This document shows positions 32,691-46,900 of a DNA stretch of 64,000 nucleotides, one piece after another. Below the pieces are notes generated by a model. That model did not search any database. It was not told the DNA's origin and saw only the letters and a list, made by a program, of their open reading frames with translations. The stretch is taken from contig JAKOGI010000526.1 of assembly GCA_029747015.1 (NCBI GenBank), positions 62,001 through 126,000 on the forward strand, written 5' to 3'. The DNA is from Carnegiea gigantea (lineage: Eukaryota > Streptophyta > Magnoliopsida > Caryophyllales > Cactaceae). The translations under genes were made by a program, and so were the position numbers. How positions within the stretch are numbered: the stretch's first letter is position 1; every line of letters begins with the position of its first letter.

Positions 32691-33803
32691 TTTTCAAAAA
32701 AAGAAAGAACGATTTTTTGTGTATATCATGTGATTAAGATTCTAAGTGCAGTATGAATGAAATTTCAAGTACAACATGGCCATATCCTTGTAATGTGTCA
32801 AACATATGAGTTTGAATGTGCATGTTTAGCTAAAGAAAGCTCATTGCATAATCTCTACTTCATGTGTTTAAGAATCTCGTACGAGTGAATTTGATAGATA
32901 AAGCATAAATCACGAATTATGTCGCATAAACTATGAAAGAAAGTTCCGTGCTTAGCCTTGTTGCTTGCTTATGTGTTTAACTGCTTGTTAGTAAAGGAAT
33001 TTAGTCATTCAGGGACCCAAAAATGGGTCTAAGTGGTTAGAATGAGGTTTATGGATAGTGATGCTTCCTTAGGGACTATGATTGGCCAATATGACAGCAA
33101 AGTATAAATACGTGACATGTGACTATTAAAGATATTACTGCCTGCAATGGTTTTGGTTTTAAGGAGTCGAGGAATACTCACTGAGCACGTGGTTGCTCAT
33201 CTTATTACTCTTTTCCCCTTTTTCCCTAGGTTTGCATTATGACAAGTAGATGCCAAGTCACTTATGCCAAGATGGAGTTTATCCTTACTTGCAAGGTGTT
33301 ATGTGTGCCCATTTGAAGGGGGTCTTACATGTTTAACGAAGTCATGTAATGTATTCCTAGAATTATAAATGTTTATAAACAAGTATTCTAGTTTATGTAG
33401 TGCATTTGGTTTAGGAATCGCTCTGTATGGCTATGTGAGCTAACCATCCAATTTGTCAGTTGCCTTTTTAGCTAAAATCAGTTACATTTTGGGATGTAAA
33501 CCACAGTACTCCGGTTGTGTGAACTGTTGAGTTATACCTTTCATTTCTCTTGTAGTAATGAAGTGTATTGTTTGACGTACTCTGGGTGAGTTGCTTGTTG
33601 AGTTATGAACTCTGGTGTGCAGCTGTTGAGCTTATTTTAGAATGTTTTGCAGTTCCGTTGATTGGCGGGATTTATTATAAGGCTTCTAGCCTTGAAATGG
33701 TCAGTTTTTAGGAGAAGCTCTCTCCGTTTCGCCCCGTCAAATTAAGTAGGAAGTTAGGAAAACGTAATGCTCCTGGTCGTAGGGGCTGGGGGTGTTACAT
33801 TGA

Positions 33804-33815
33804 TGGTATCAGAGC
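33804..33815 (+). other. Primer binding site, LARD copy 1
   Basis: A perfect TGGTATCAGAGC four bases after the LTR end TTACA, for initiator Met tRNA. Confidence 0.9.
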
Positions 33816-34830
33816 AAAGTCCTACGATGATAGGCCGTGACCTGAGTCTTGCATTTCATTTAGTTACCCAGGAACGTGTTCATGATGGTGTGATTATGCC
33901 TCTTTTATGTGCAAATATGAGTTATATTTGAATGTTAGCACATTTAGCTAGTTAGGTGCGATTTGAATGAGCTCACTAATCGAGTAAATGAACAAATTGC
34001 TAAGAGTATAAGCCGAATGACTTTCATTCTCGTAGATGAACTAAGTGTTAGCTCAATCAACATTGTTATATGTGTGCACCTTGGTGATTTTAATCGAAAG
34101 TTTAAAGAAGATATGATTTCAATTCAAATGATTGGAAAAGTCTTAACTCTAAGCTCATCTTTGCGCCTAAAGCACGGTTTGCTCCTCGGGCCCTATAATG
34201 CAGTGAGCAGACGTACTCTAATGTTGGTAGAGAGAGAGAGCTAGAAGTAGTTAAACTATTTTTTTTGAAAACCGAAAGACGCTGAAAGACAAAGTCTTCT
34301 GATTAGTGAGTTAGGGTTATGCTTTCGCATTAGAAACTTTTCTAATTGTTTGGTTGGGTCTTATTGTTACAATCGAAGTCTCGCATTTGCTTCGCAATAA
34401 TGCTTGGGTTAGCCCTGCGAGCTTAATTCTTTGTGTGTAATCAAATGACTTTGACAGTTCACATGCCAAGGTGCATGCATTATTGGATGTGTTAATGATG
34501 ATTTGTTGTAAGTGATTGGAGGCAGCTTTCTATGACTGAAAATCTCACTAGGTGGCGCCCTCCATACATGAATTTGGAATTGTAAGAAATTAAATGAGAT
34601 TTCGATATGCTTAGATAGAAATTAAGCAATATTAGTGCATTTCCCTTGACCATTGCACAAAATTGTCTTCATTGTCTAGCGCGGTGCTTGTTGTCACCTG
34701 TACAATGTTTTTGATGTCCTATGTGAAATTGGTAGTGCCCTAGCTATATCAAACCCTAATACACCTAGAAAGAATAAGGCAGAAAGAACCTAACAGACTT
34801 TGGGATTGTTGTACCATCTCTATCACCCTA

Positions 34831-35097
34831 TTACCCCCGGGGAAATGACCCATACTTTGCCAATGCCTTCTTAAGCATTACCACCAAGTGCACGAGCCGG
34901 AATGGCCCATAGTAGAAGATAGAGCCCCCATTCATATTAAGAGTTCCTCGGACCTCCGCAATTACCTCTTGAAGAAAATGTGTTGCAAAGCCCCAATATA
35001 GATCCTTAAGACCAATAATGCCGTTGTTCTTACCCCTGGTTAGTTGATTGATGGCCAACTCTAAACAGTTGGGACAAACCTCGAGGCATAACCTCAA
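34831..35097 (-). other. Antisense ORF of 88 codons in LARD internal region 1
   Basis: The minus-strand ORF, starting MRLCLEVCPNCLELAINQL and ending KKALAKYGSFPRG, contains no family I recognise. The homologous stretch in internal region 2 (about 41700-41960) has a one-base loss and stop codons. It could be a remnant of captured host sequence or chance. It is listed because it is the least biased-looking frame in the LARD internal DNA. Confidence 0.3.
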
Positions 35098-36698
35098 CCT
35101 TAGGTTTTAAATAAGGGTTGCAATCGCACATACTCATCTAGATGCCCTCTTGTGAGACACTACTATGAGTCCATGTGTTTTGAAGCATAAGCATAGTGTT
35201 ATGTAAAGTATAAAGGTCATGGGAGCCCGTATAATTGCTTCGGATCGTTATGCGTGGTTATTCAAGTGTCTTGTGAATGATTGGCTCAGTAAATGCATAT
35301 CTTGGTATTTGCTTGACTTAAGTTGGTTTAGTATGTGACTTGGTTATTCAGATAATTTAAGTTTTGTAATTCATAGCATGATATGACCTCTGAGTCATTG
35401 TTTGCATTCTATGAATTCTGTGATTCTATGTTATAGCCGAGTAACTACATACGCCCGTATTTGAAGCATGATGAGATGACCCTAGAAACCTGCATTCGCA
35501 TATTCTTGCCCCTATGTGTTTGATCAGAGTAGCGCAGTAAAAGCATGTAGGCCCACAAGCTACAGGCCCTAGGATTCATATAGGAGCATACCCATTCATT
35601 TGCATGAACCTATGACTTAAGGGATGATTGGTCCCAAAGTGGGGACTTTAGGGAAAGCCTCACCACCATCAAAACCATCAACTTACATTCTTGCCTTAAC
35701 ATTTCCTTCTCAAAGTTGTTCCTATCGACATCTTATGCTAGTTCATGCTACTCGTGATTGTTGATATTCAATGCTCCGTTGTTAACCCTACGTGATGTTA
35801 ATGTAATCTTGAATGCTACTTCAAGTTCTTTCATTACCAATATGGTGTAATTGGTATCTTTGTTACCTTAGTGTGACGTGGTAACTCTCCAGTAAATGAT
35901 TTAACCTTAGATTGACCTAATATCTTCATGCTTTTGAATGAACCTGACTAAGTTAACTGCCCTTATATGACTTTGAAATGCCCTATCCAAGTTACCATGA
36001 ATGGAAGACCTAAAAGTTTGTTAAAATTGATATATATAAACATAGGAGTATTAGTTGCGCATGCTTTCGTTTTTTAAATTGGTTGCTATATGCATATTAG
36101 ACGGATTCATGTTGCTTGTGATTCCTAGGCTTGAGAATACTAAATTACTAATACTATGCGATGCTAAGTGATGCTGTTGTGCTTAAGTGATGCTATGTGG
36201 TGCTATGTGACGTTCTTATTATACTAATGTGTTATAGGAATCTCTAAGTTAACAATTTTGATCCCAAAAGTGACTTAAATTCATGTTTTAGAATGAGAAT
36301 ACTAGCATATGACCTTGAGATGTCATTGTCTCGATTGTAATACCTTTAGATGCCCACTTACAGGTGCATATGTATAGAGCTGTCGCTTGCCATATGACCT
36401 GAGTTTTGATAATCGAAAGTCTATGTTCGTTTTCAAAGCAAGCTCGATATGGTTTTCCACGCCAACTCATTTGCTCCTCTTCAATGCGATTTGCCCTCGA
36501 CGCCTAAATAGAGTGAGTAGACTATCGAAGAGGATCAGCGAAGAGGACACTGGATACCATAAGCCCTTTTCATTTGAAAGATGCAGTTGATAGTAAAACA
36601 AAATTTTGAATTTTAGTATGAGTTGTGCATGTCGTGACATGTGTGTGCGCACCTTTGATACGGCTGAACTTAGCTTTAGAATTTTGAGGACGAAATTC

Positions 36699-36714
36699 TT
36701 TTGAGGGGAGAGAA
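36699..36714 (+). other. Polypurine tract, LARD copy 1
   Basis: The sequence TTTGAGGGGAGAGAA follows GAGGACGAAATTC and abuts LTR 2. The equivalent tract of copy 2 is at 43529-43542 (TTAAGGGGGAGAA). Confidence 0.85.
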
Positions 36715-36981
36715 TGTAAGACCGGCATTCTTTATTTTGCGTTAAGCTGATTGTCTTGCCTTCTACATCGCAAAATTCGTATTTTTATTAAGTAAATGAT
36801 ATTGATGTGCTTATGTGATCGATAATTTTATTAAAAAGAATTATTATTGTTATTATTGATTTTGAGATTAATTCGTGCTAATTTGTGCCGATAGTCAATT
36901 TAGTCGCTTCCTGAATACGATTAGATTGTCAACCTTAGAATTAGTTTTGCCATTTATCGAATTGAACCCTTATATACATGT

Positions 36982-37037
<56 letters not shown>

Positions 37038-40000
37038 ACGAGCAATCGACGAAGAGTCGTATCATCAATTTTGGGTTTAGAATACGAAGTATTGAGATTA
37101 GCAGGACCAGACCGAGCTGGGTTTAGCAAGTGAGACCAAGCCAGAACAAACAAATAAAAAAATAAAAAAATAATAACAAAATGGGGGCCGAAGCCCCCAT
37201 CTTGAGCAAAAACACGAAACAAGGGGTCTTCTTCAGGCTCCTCACAACACCCCTCCCTGGAAAAAACAAAAGAGAAAGAGGAGAAGAGAGAGAGAGACAA
37301 GGGGTGGTGGCGGCAGCGGAGGCGCCACTTCGTTGTGCGTGCTAGCATCTCCTCCACCAGTCGAGACAACTACCACGAAGAGAGAGAGGGAGAGGTCGAG
37401 CGAAACCAGGGAGAAACCACCATGTTGGTGGTCGGATCGGGCAGCAATTTGAGGAGTCCAACACATGCCTGGGCTCAGCCATGCAACCCGACTCTAGCCA
37501 TCAAGTCTTTCTATGAATCGGGGGTGAAATCGCAGCCCAAACATCAACCACAACTTTGAATCAGTAAGTCTATTTCAGTCGATTTTGGGTTTGTTCGCAT
37601 GGGTTAGGCATGGCTGCAGCAAGGAATCGAAATCTGGGTTTTCAGCACCTAAACATGAACCCAAAAACCCGCGAATGAGTCCTTAGCTTGGAGTTTAGGT
37701 GGCTGTTTCGTGCTTCCTAAGTATTAGTAATTTCGAAAATGTTTTAGCCCTTAAGTTGTGATGCATATCAGTTTAGGATTAGTTAGATTAATTGGGATTA
37801 TGCATGTTCTATGAGATTAGTTTAAATTGATGTATGTTAAGCTTAGTTAGTTCATGCTCGAGTGACTTCGATATAAGCTAACAATGCCTTGAATCAATAT
37901 ATGTTTAGTCAATTAATGCTTGAAAATGGCTTCGAATTGATATATGTTAGTTTAGTTAATCCATACTTATAAGTGCCTTTGACCTACGGGCATTTCGAAT
38001 CGGTGCCCATTAAATTAACTAATTCATGATTGAAAGTAGCTTCGAAACAACCCAAGAATGCTTCGAACCGATGCGTGTCAAGTTAGTTGATTCAAGTTTG
38101 AAACTAGCCTTTGAAATGACATAAGAATGCCTTAAGTTGATGCATGCCAATGTGGTTAATTCATACCTAAAATGACCTTGAAAACGACATACCTTGGTTA
38201 GTTAAAATAGATACGTAAGCCTTAACACGGCTAAGTTATATGTTAAAAACAACACGAATTGGGCATGCTTGTTGCTTTGAATCGATGCTTGTTAAATCAG
38301 TTAATTCGTGCTTCAAAGCGACTTCAAAAAGAACTAAGAATGCCTTGAATCGATGCCTGTTAAGTTAGCTAAATCATGTTTAGAATTAGCTTCTGAAATA
38401 ACCTAATCAAGTTTGAATCGATGCTTGTTAAGTTAAGTGAAATTATACTTTGAAAATGACATGAGTATGGCATGCATATTTCCTAAATGTGAATTATGAA
38501 TGTAAGCTAGCTTCATGCCCTGCTAGTTCATTTCAGTTCGTCGAGTACTTTACTTATGTTAAGGAAATGTATGTATATGTTCATATAAGCCGTAATGTGC
38601 CACTGGAAGGATGCTGCTCGCTCGGTAAGTTTATACATAGCTACTTCATCTTGACCATTATGATAATATGTTATGGTTATGGAATAGAAAACCGAGTTGG
38701 TAGTCGGATGGCTTGAGGATGAACTGATGAGGATTTTGAGGTTCTTTGTGGTCGGCGTTGTGTGAGAAGGGAGCCTGGGTTGTGATTGACCGCAATCGCG
38801 TAGATTACGAGGCTATGTGTGGCTTATTCTGCTGAGTTGACTATAAAGTATTTGAATGTGTTACGGGCAAACTCCCTTTTCTTTTATGTCATTAAGTTTC
38901 ATCTTACAAGTGAGAGTGAGTTTGAAAAAGAAAGTTTTCATGGTTGCAACTAATAGTAGCCATAGCTATTAGCAAACGATGGCCTATTTTAACTATACGA
39001 ATAAAGTTTTGGGAGTGAACTCGCTAGAATGGGGGAATCCCTAAGGAATTTAAATAAAAAGAGAGTGGGTTGTATGAAAAGGAATTTCGCTACAAGAGGC
39101 AGCCGTTATCACCATACGCTTTAAATCGGCTAATATATTATGCTGAGGGACAATAAGATGGAAGTGAACCTGCTTGGATGGGGGAATCCCTAGCCTAGGG
39201 AGTAATCCCAATAGCGGGAAGCCCTGGAGACCCTCACAAGGGTTAAGGTCCAAAAGTTAGTTGCCATCCCGGGAGTAAGAGCTTAGCATGAGCGATAGTC
39301 TCACTAGGGGTTGAGAATAGATCTTACCCAATTAGCATATTATGATGATCCTATGCCCAGAGTATTTTTCAAATAAGTAAGAAAAGTAGTCGGCGTTTTG
39401 CCTTTTTAAGTATTTCGGAAAGAAAGTTTTAAGGTTCATTATAGGACCAATACGAAAGAGTTTCTTTTAAGAATATAAGCATCAACGAGGCTAAGAAAAG
39501 AGCTTTATGAGCCTTAAGAGGCTAACAAAGGAGTTTTTATGAGCCTAAAGAGATTAAATAAAGTGTTTTCAGAAAAAGAAGAATTTTTGTACATATCATG
39601 TGATTAAGATTCTAAGTGTAGTATGAATCAAATTTCAAGTACGGCATGGTCATATCCTTGTAATGCATCGAATATATGAGTTTGAATATGCATGTTTAGC
39701 AAAAGAAAGCTTATTGCATAATCTCTACTTCATGTCTTTAAGCATCTCGTATGAGTGAATTAGATAGATAAAGCGTAAATCAAGAATTATATCACATAAC
39801 CTATGAAAGAAAGTTCTGTGCTTAGCCTTGTTGCTTGCTTATGTGTTTGTCTGCTTGTTAGTAAAGGAATTTAGTCATTCAGGGACCCGAAATGGGTTTG
39901 AGTGGTTAGAATGAGGTTGATGGATAATGATCCTTCCTTGGGGACTACGATTGCCTAATCTGATAGTAAAGTATGAATATGTGACAGGTGACTATTAAAG

Positions 40001-40667
40001 ATATTACTGCCTGCAACGGTTTTGGCTTTAAGGAGTCAGGGAATACTTACTGAGCATGTGGTTGCTCATTCCATTACTGTTTCCCCTTTTTTCCCAGGTT
40101 TGATTTATGAAAAGTAGAAGCCAAGTCACTTATGCCAAGATGGAGTTTATCCTTGCTTGCAAGGTGTCATGTATGCCCATTTGAAGGCGGTCTTACATGT
40201 TTGACAAAGTCATGTAATGTATTCCTGGAATTATAAACATTTGTAAATAGGTATTCTAGTTCACGTAGTGGATTCGGTTTAGGAATCGCTCGGTATGGCC
40301 ATGGGAGCCAACCATCTAATTTGTCAGTTGTCTTTTTCGCTGAAATCAGTTACATTTTAGGATATAAACCCCAGTACTCCGATTGTGTGAACCGTGGAAT
40401 TGTATCTTTCATTTCTCCTGTAGTAATGAACCATATTGTTTGATATACTCCGAGCGACTTGGTCTTTGAGTTATGAACTCCGCCATGTAGCCGTTGAGCT
40501 TATTTTAGAGTGTTTTATGCTTTCGTTGATTGTAGGGGTTTATTATAAGGCTTTTAGCTTTGAAATGATAAGTTTTTAGGGAAAACTCTATTCATTTCGC
40601 CCCGTCAAGTTAAGCACAAAGTTAGGAAAACGTAATGCTCCTGGTAGCGGGGGCTAGGGGTCTTACA
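36715..40667 (+). mobile_element. LARD-like LTR 2 (3953 bp, shared)
   Basis: It starts TGTAAGACC after the purine tract and ends TCTTACA before a perfect primer site, so it is both the 3' LTR of copy 1 and the 5' LTR of copy 2. It is shorter than LTR 1, mainly through the contracted microsatellite (36971-37034) and small deletions near 37810 and 39090. The minisatellite (37815-38475) and hairpin set (39476-39560) are retained. Confidence 0.9.
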
Positions 40668-43542
40668 TTGATGGTATCAGAGCAAGGCCATGCAATGATA
40701 GGTCGTGACCTGAGTCTTGCATTTCATTTAGTTACCAGGAATGCATTCATGATGATGTGATTATGCCTCTTTTGTGTGCAAATGTGAGTTATATGCGAAT
40801 GTTAGCAACGTTTAGCTAGTTAGGTGCGGCTTGAGTGAGCTCACTAATCAAGTAAATGAACGAATTGCTAAGAGTATAAGTCGAATGACTTGCATTCTCG
40901 TAGATGAACTAAGTTGAGCTCAATCAACATTGTTACTTGTGTGCGCCTTGGTGATTTTAATCGAAAGTTTAAAGAACATATGATTTGAATTCAAATCATT
41001 ACAAAATTCTTAACTCTAAGCTCATCCTTGCCCCTAAAGCATGATTTACTCCTCGGGCCCCATAATAAAGTGAGCAGACGTACTCAAAAGTTGGTAGAGA
41101 GAGAGCCAGAAGTAGTTAAACTATTTCCTTTTGAAAACCTAAAGAACTTCAAAGTCAAAGTCTTCCAATTAGTGAGTTAAGGCTATGCTTTGACATTAGA
41201 AAACTTTCTAATTGTTTGGTTAGGTCTTATTGTTGCAATCGACCACTCGTATTTCCTTTTCAATAACGCTTAGGTTAGCCTTACAAGCTTAACTCTTTGT
41301 GTGTAATCAAATGACTTTGAGCATTCACATGCCAGGGTGTATGCATTATTGGATGTGTTAATGATGATTTGTTACAAGTGATTGGAGGCAGGTTTCTATG
41401 ACTGAAAATCTCACTAGGTGGCGCCCCCCATACATGAATTATGAATTGTAAGAAATTAAATGAGATCTCGATATGCTTGGATAGAAATTAAGCAATAGTA
41501 GTGCATTTCTCTTGACCATTACATCAAAATTATCTTCATTATCTAGCGCGATGCTTGTTGTCACCTGTATAATGTTCTTGATGTCTCATGTGAAATTGGT
41601 AGTGTCCTGGCTATATCAAACCCCAATACACCCAGAAAGAACAAGGTAGAAAGAACCTAACATACTTTTGCATTGTTATACCATCTCTATCACCACGTTA
41701 CCCCCGGGAAATGACCCATACTTTGTCAATGTCTTCTTAAGCATTACCACCAAGTGCACGAGTCAGAATGCACCATAGTAGAAGATAGAGCAGCCATTCG
41801 TATTAAGAGTTCCTTGGACCTTTGTAATTACCTCTTGAGGAAAATGTGTTGTAAAGCCTCAATGTAGATCCTTAAGACCAATAATGCCATTGTTCTTACC
41901 CCTCATTAGTTAATTGATAGCCAATTACAAACAGTTGGGAAAAACCTCGAGGCATAACCTCGACCTTAGGTTTTAAATGAGGTTTGCACTAGCACATACT
42001 CATTTGGACGCCCTCCCGTGAGACACTACCATAAGTCTATGTGTTTTGAAGTATAAGCATAACGTTATGCAAAGTATAAAGGTCATATGAGCCCGTATAA
42101 TTGCTTAAGATCATTATGCATGGTTATTCAAGTGTCTTGAGAATGATTGGCTCAGTAAATGCATATCTTGGTATTTGCTTGACTTAACTTGGTTTAGTAT
42201 GTGACTTGGTCAGCCAATAATTTAAGTTTTATAATCCATAGCATGATATGACCTCTTACTCGTTGTTTACATTCTGCAAATTCTATGAGTAATTACATAC
42301 GCCCGTATTTGAAGTATGATGGGACCACCCTAGAAACCCAAATTCATATATTCTTGCCTTTATATGTTTGATCAGAGTAGCGCAGTGGAAGCATGTAGGC
42401 CACAAGTCACAGGCCCCAGGATTTATCTAGGAGCATACCCATTCATTAGCATGAACCTATGACTTAAGGGACGATCACTCCCAAAGTGGGGACTTTAAGG
42501 GAAGCCTCACCACCGTCAAAACCACCGACTTCCATTCTTGCCCGAGCATTTCCTTCTCAAAGCTATTCCTATCCACATCTTATGCTAGTACATGCTATTC
42601 GTGATTCTTGATCTTCAATGCTCTGTTGTTAACCCTACGTGATATCAATGTAATCTTGAATGCTACTGCAAGTTCTTTCATTACCAATATGGCGTAATTG
42701 GTATCTCTACTATGGTAACTTTCCATTAAATGATTTAACCATAGATTGACCTAATATCTTCATCGTTTTGAATGAACTTGACTAAGTTAAATGCCCTCAT
42801 ACGACTTTGAAATGCCCTGTCAAAATTGCCATGAATGGAAGACCTAAAAGTTCGTTGAAATTGATATATATAAACATAGGAGTATTAGTTGTGCATGCTT
42901 CTGTTTTATAAACTGCTTGCTATATGCATATTAGACGGCTTCATGTTGCTTGTGATTCCTAGGCTTGAGAATACTAAATTACTAATGCTACATAATGCTG
43001 TTGTGCTTACGCGATGCTATGTGGTGCTATGTGATGTTATTATTATACTAATGTGTTATAGGAATCTCTAAGTTAACAATTGTGATCTCAAAAGTGACTT
43101 GAATTCATGTTTTAGAATGAGACTGCTAGCATATGACCTTGAGATGTCATTGTCCCGATCGTAGTACCTTTAGATGCCCACTTAAAGGTGCATATGCATA
43201 GAGTTGTTGCTTGCTATGCGAACTAAGTTTAGATAATCGAAAGTCTATGTTCATTTTCAAAACAACCTCGATATGGTTTTCCACGCCAAGTCATTCGCCC
43301 CTCTACAATGCGATTTGCCCTCGGTGCCTAACTGCAGTGAGTAGACGCTCGAAGAGGATCGGCGAAGAGGAAACTGGACACCATAAACCTTACCCTTTCA
43401 ATTTAAAAGATGCAGTTGATTGTAAAACAAAATTTTGAATTTTAGTACGAGTTGTGTATGTCGTGACTTGTGTGTGCGCACCTTTGATGCAGTTGAACTT
43501 AGCTTCAGAATTTCGAGGACGAAATTCTTTTAAGGGGGAGAA
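40668..43542 (+). mobile_element. LARD-like internal region 2 (2.9 kb, non-coding)
   Basis: It is colinear with internal region 1, from the primer site at 40672-40683 to the purine tract at 43529-43542. Similarity continues throughout with many substitutions and small indels. No coding motif is seen. Confidence 0.85.
40672..40683 (+). other. Primer binding site, LARD copy 2
   Basis: A perfect TGGTATCAGAGC four bases after LTR 2. Confidence 0.9.
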
Positions 43543-43808
43543 TGCAAGACCCGTATTCTTTATTTTGCATTAAGCTGATTGTCTTGCCTTCGACATCGCA
43601 AAATTCGCATCTTTATTAACTATATGAGTTGAATTATTATCGATGTGCTAATGTGAATGATAATTTTACTTAAAAGAATTATTATTGTCATTATTGATTT
43701 TGAGATTAATTCATGCTAATTTATGCTGATGGTTAATTTAGTTGTTTCTAGAATACAATTAGGTTCTCAACCTTAGAATTAGTTTCGTCATTTGTTGAAT
43801 CGAACCCT

Positions 43809-43902
<94 letters not shown>

Positions 43903-46900
43903 GTATGTATGTATGTATATATATGTATATTGGAACGAATAATCGACGAAGAGTCGTATTATCAATTTGGGGTTTAGAATACGAAGTATTGAGATTAGCA
44001 GGACCAGACTGAGCTGGGTTTAGCAAGTGAGACCAAGCTGGAACAAACAAATAAAATAAATAAAAAATAATAACAAAATAGGGACCGAAGCCCCCATCTT
44101 GAGCAAAAACATGAAAAGGGGGGTCCTCTTCAGGCTCCTCGTGATATCCCTCCTTGGCAACAACCAGACAGAAAGAGGAGGAGCAAGAGATTGACGAGGG
44201 GTTATGGTGGCACCACCTCTATGCCCACACCAACATCTCCTCCACCAGCCAAGACAACTACCGTGAAGAGAGAGAGGGAGAGGTCAAGCGAAATCAGGGA
44301 GAAACCACCATGTTGGTGGTCGGATCATACAGTGATTTCAGGCATCTAACACATGCCTGGGCTCAGCCATGCAACCAGACTCTAGCCACCCAGTCCTTCT
44401 ATGAATCGGGGGTGAATTCGCAGCCCAAACATCACCACAACTTCGAATCAGTAAGCCAATTTCAATCTATTTTGGGTCTGTTCGTGTGGGTTAGGCATGG
44501 CTGCAGCAAGGAATCAAAATCTGGGTTTTTCAGCAGCTAAAGTCGAGACCAAAAACCTATGAACGAGTCCTTAGCTTGGAGTCCAGGTGGGTGTTTCTCA
44601 CCTCTTAAGTATTAGTAATTTCGAAAATGTTTTAGCCCTTAAGTTGTGATGCATGTCAGTTTAGGGTTAGTTAGACTAATTGAGATTATGCATATTTTAT
44701 GAGATTATGCATATGCTATTTCAGCTGAATTTAGTTTAAATCAATGTATGTTAATTTTGGTTAATTCATGCCTGAAAGTGACTTCAAAATAGCCTAACAA
44801 TGCCTTGAATCGATATATGTCAGTTTAGTTAATTAATGCTTAAAAATGACTTCGAATCAATATATGTTAGTTTAGTTAATCCATGCTTATAAGTGGCTTT
44901 GACCTAAGAACGTTTCGAATCGATGCCCATTAAATGAACTAATTTATGATTGAAAGTTGCTTCGAAACAACCCAAGAACACTTCGAACCGATGCATATCA
45001 CGTTAGTTGATTCATGTTTGAAAATGGCCTTCGAAATGGCATAAGAATGCCTTAAGTCGATGCATGCTAATATGCTTAATTCATACCTAAAATGACATTG
45101 AAAATGACGTAGTAACCTTGGTTAGTTAAAACAGATATGTAAGCCTTAACGCGACTAAGTTATGCATTAAAAATGACATGAATTAGGCATGCTTATTGCT
45201 TTAAATCCATGCTTGTTAAATTAGTTAATTCGTCCAGAAAGCAATTTCGAAATGAACTAAGAATGCCTTGAATCAAGCCGGTTAAGTTAGCGAAATCATG
45301 TTTAGAAGTAGCTTCTGAAACGGCCTACGCAAGTTTGAATTCATGCTTGTTAAGTTAAGTGAAATTATGCTTTGATAATGACATGAGTATGGCATGCTTA
45401 TTTCCTAAATGAGAATTATGAATATCAGCTAGCTTCATACCTTGCTAGTTCATTGCAATTCGTCGAGTACTTTACTTAAGGAAATGCACGTTTATGTTCA
45501 TATATGCTGTAATGTGCCGCTGGAAGGATGTTGCTTGCTCGGTAAGTTTATACGTAGCTATTTCATTTTGACTCTTATGATAATATGCTATGGTTATGGA
45601 ATTGAAAACCGAGTTGGTATTCGGATGGCTTGAGGATGGATCTATGAGGATTTTGAGGTTCTTTATGGTCGGTGCTATGTGAGGAGGGAGCTTGGGTTCT
45701 GATTGATCACAATCATGTAGATTGCGAGGCCATGTGCGGCTTATTCGGCTGAGTTGATTATGAAGTATTTGAATGTGTTACGTGCAAACTCACTTTCCTT
45801 TTATGCCATTAAGTTTTACCTTGTGGGTGAGAGTGAGTTTGAAAAAGGAAGTTTTCATGGTTGTAACTAATTGCAGCCAAAACTATTAGCAAACAATGGT
45901 CTATTTTAACTATACGAATACACTTTTGAGAGAGAACTCGCTAGAATGGGGGAATCCCTAAGGAATTTAAATAAAAAGAGAGTGCGTTGCATGAAAAAGG
46001 ATTTTGCTACGAGAGGCAGCAAACTTATTAGCCGTTATGGCCATATGTCTTAAATTAGCTAAGATATTGTGCTTAGGGACAATAAGATGGGAGTGAACCT
46101 GCTTGAACGGAAGAATTCCTAGCCTAGGGAGTAATCCCAATGGCGGGAAGCCCGAGAGACCCTGACGAGGGTTAAGGTCCAAAAGTTAGTTGCCATGCTG
46201 GGAGTAAGAGTTTAGCGTGAGTGATAGTCTCACTACAAGTTGAGAATAGATCTCACCCAATCAGCGCGTTATGATGATCTTACACCCAAAGTATTTTCCT
46301 AATAAGTAAGAAAAGCCGTTTTCGCCTTTTTAATTTCAGAAAGAAAGTTTTTAAGGGACATTATAGGACTAATATGAAATAAATTCTTTTACGAATTTGA
46401 GCCTCAAAGAGGCATAGAAAAGATTTTTATGAGCCTCAATAGGCTAAGAAAGGAGTTTTTATGAGCCTAAAGAGGCTAAGTGAAGTATTTTCAGAAAAAG
46501 AAAGAACAGTTTTTGTCCACATCATGTGATTAAGATTCTAAGTGTAGTATGAATGAAATTCCAAGTACAGCATGGCCACAACCTTGTAATGCATCGAACA
46601 TATGAGTTTGAATGTGCACGTTTAGCTAAAGAATGTTCCTTGCATAATCTCTACTTCATGTGTTTAAGCATCTCGTATGAGTGAATTAATTAGATAAAGC
46701 ATAAATCACAAACTATATCACATAACCTATGAAAGAAAGTTTTGTGCTAAGGCTTGTTGCTTGCTTATGTGTTCGACTGCTTGTTGGCAAAGGAATTTAG
46801 TCATTCAGGGACCTGAAAATGGGTTTGAGTGGCTAGAATGAGGTTTATGGATAGTGATCCTTCCTTGGGGGCTATGATTACCTAATATAATAGTAAAGTA

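Larger units (their letters stand above)
29704..33799 (+). mobile_element. LARD-like LTR 1 (4096 bp)
   Basis: It starts TGTAAGACC and ends GGGGTGTTACA. In order it holds: a TA/CA microsatellite (29969-30110); a segment with a GA-rich tract (about 30347-30372); an array of ~65-bp degenerate repeats (30900-31610); short internal GGGAATCCC-type blocks near 32150 and 32300; three AGCCTC/GAGGCT hairpins (32603-32680); and a conserved 3' block ending in the CTCCTGG...GGTGTTACA terminus. The ORFs inside are short and coincide with the microsatellite or low-complexity stretches. Confidence 0.9.
33800..36714 (+). mobile_element. LARD-like internal region 1 (2.9 kb, non-coding)
   Basis: It begins TTGA followed by the primer site (33804-33815) and ends with a purine tract (36699-36714). 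No gag or pol motif is seen on either strand. The plus-strand ORF 33963-34244 (93 codons) is not matched by an open frame in the second copy and has no known domain. A minus-strand ORF at 34831-35097 is listed separately. Otherwise nothing is recognisable. Confidence 0.85.
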
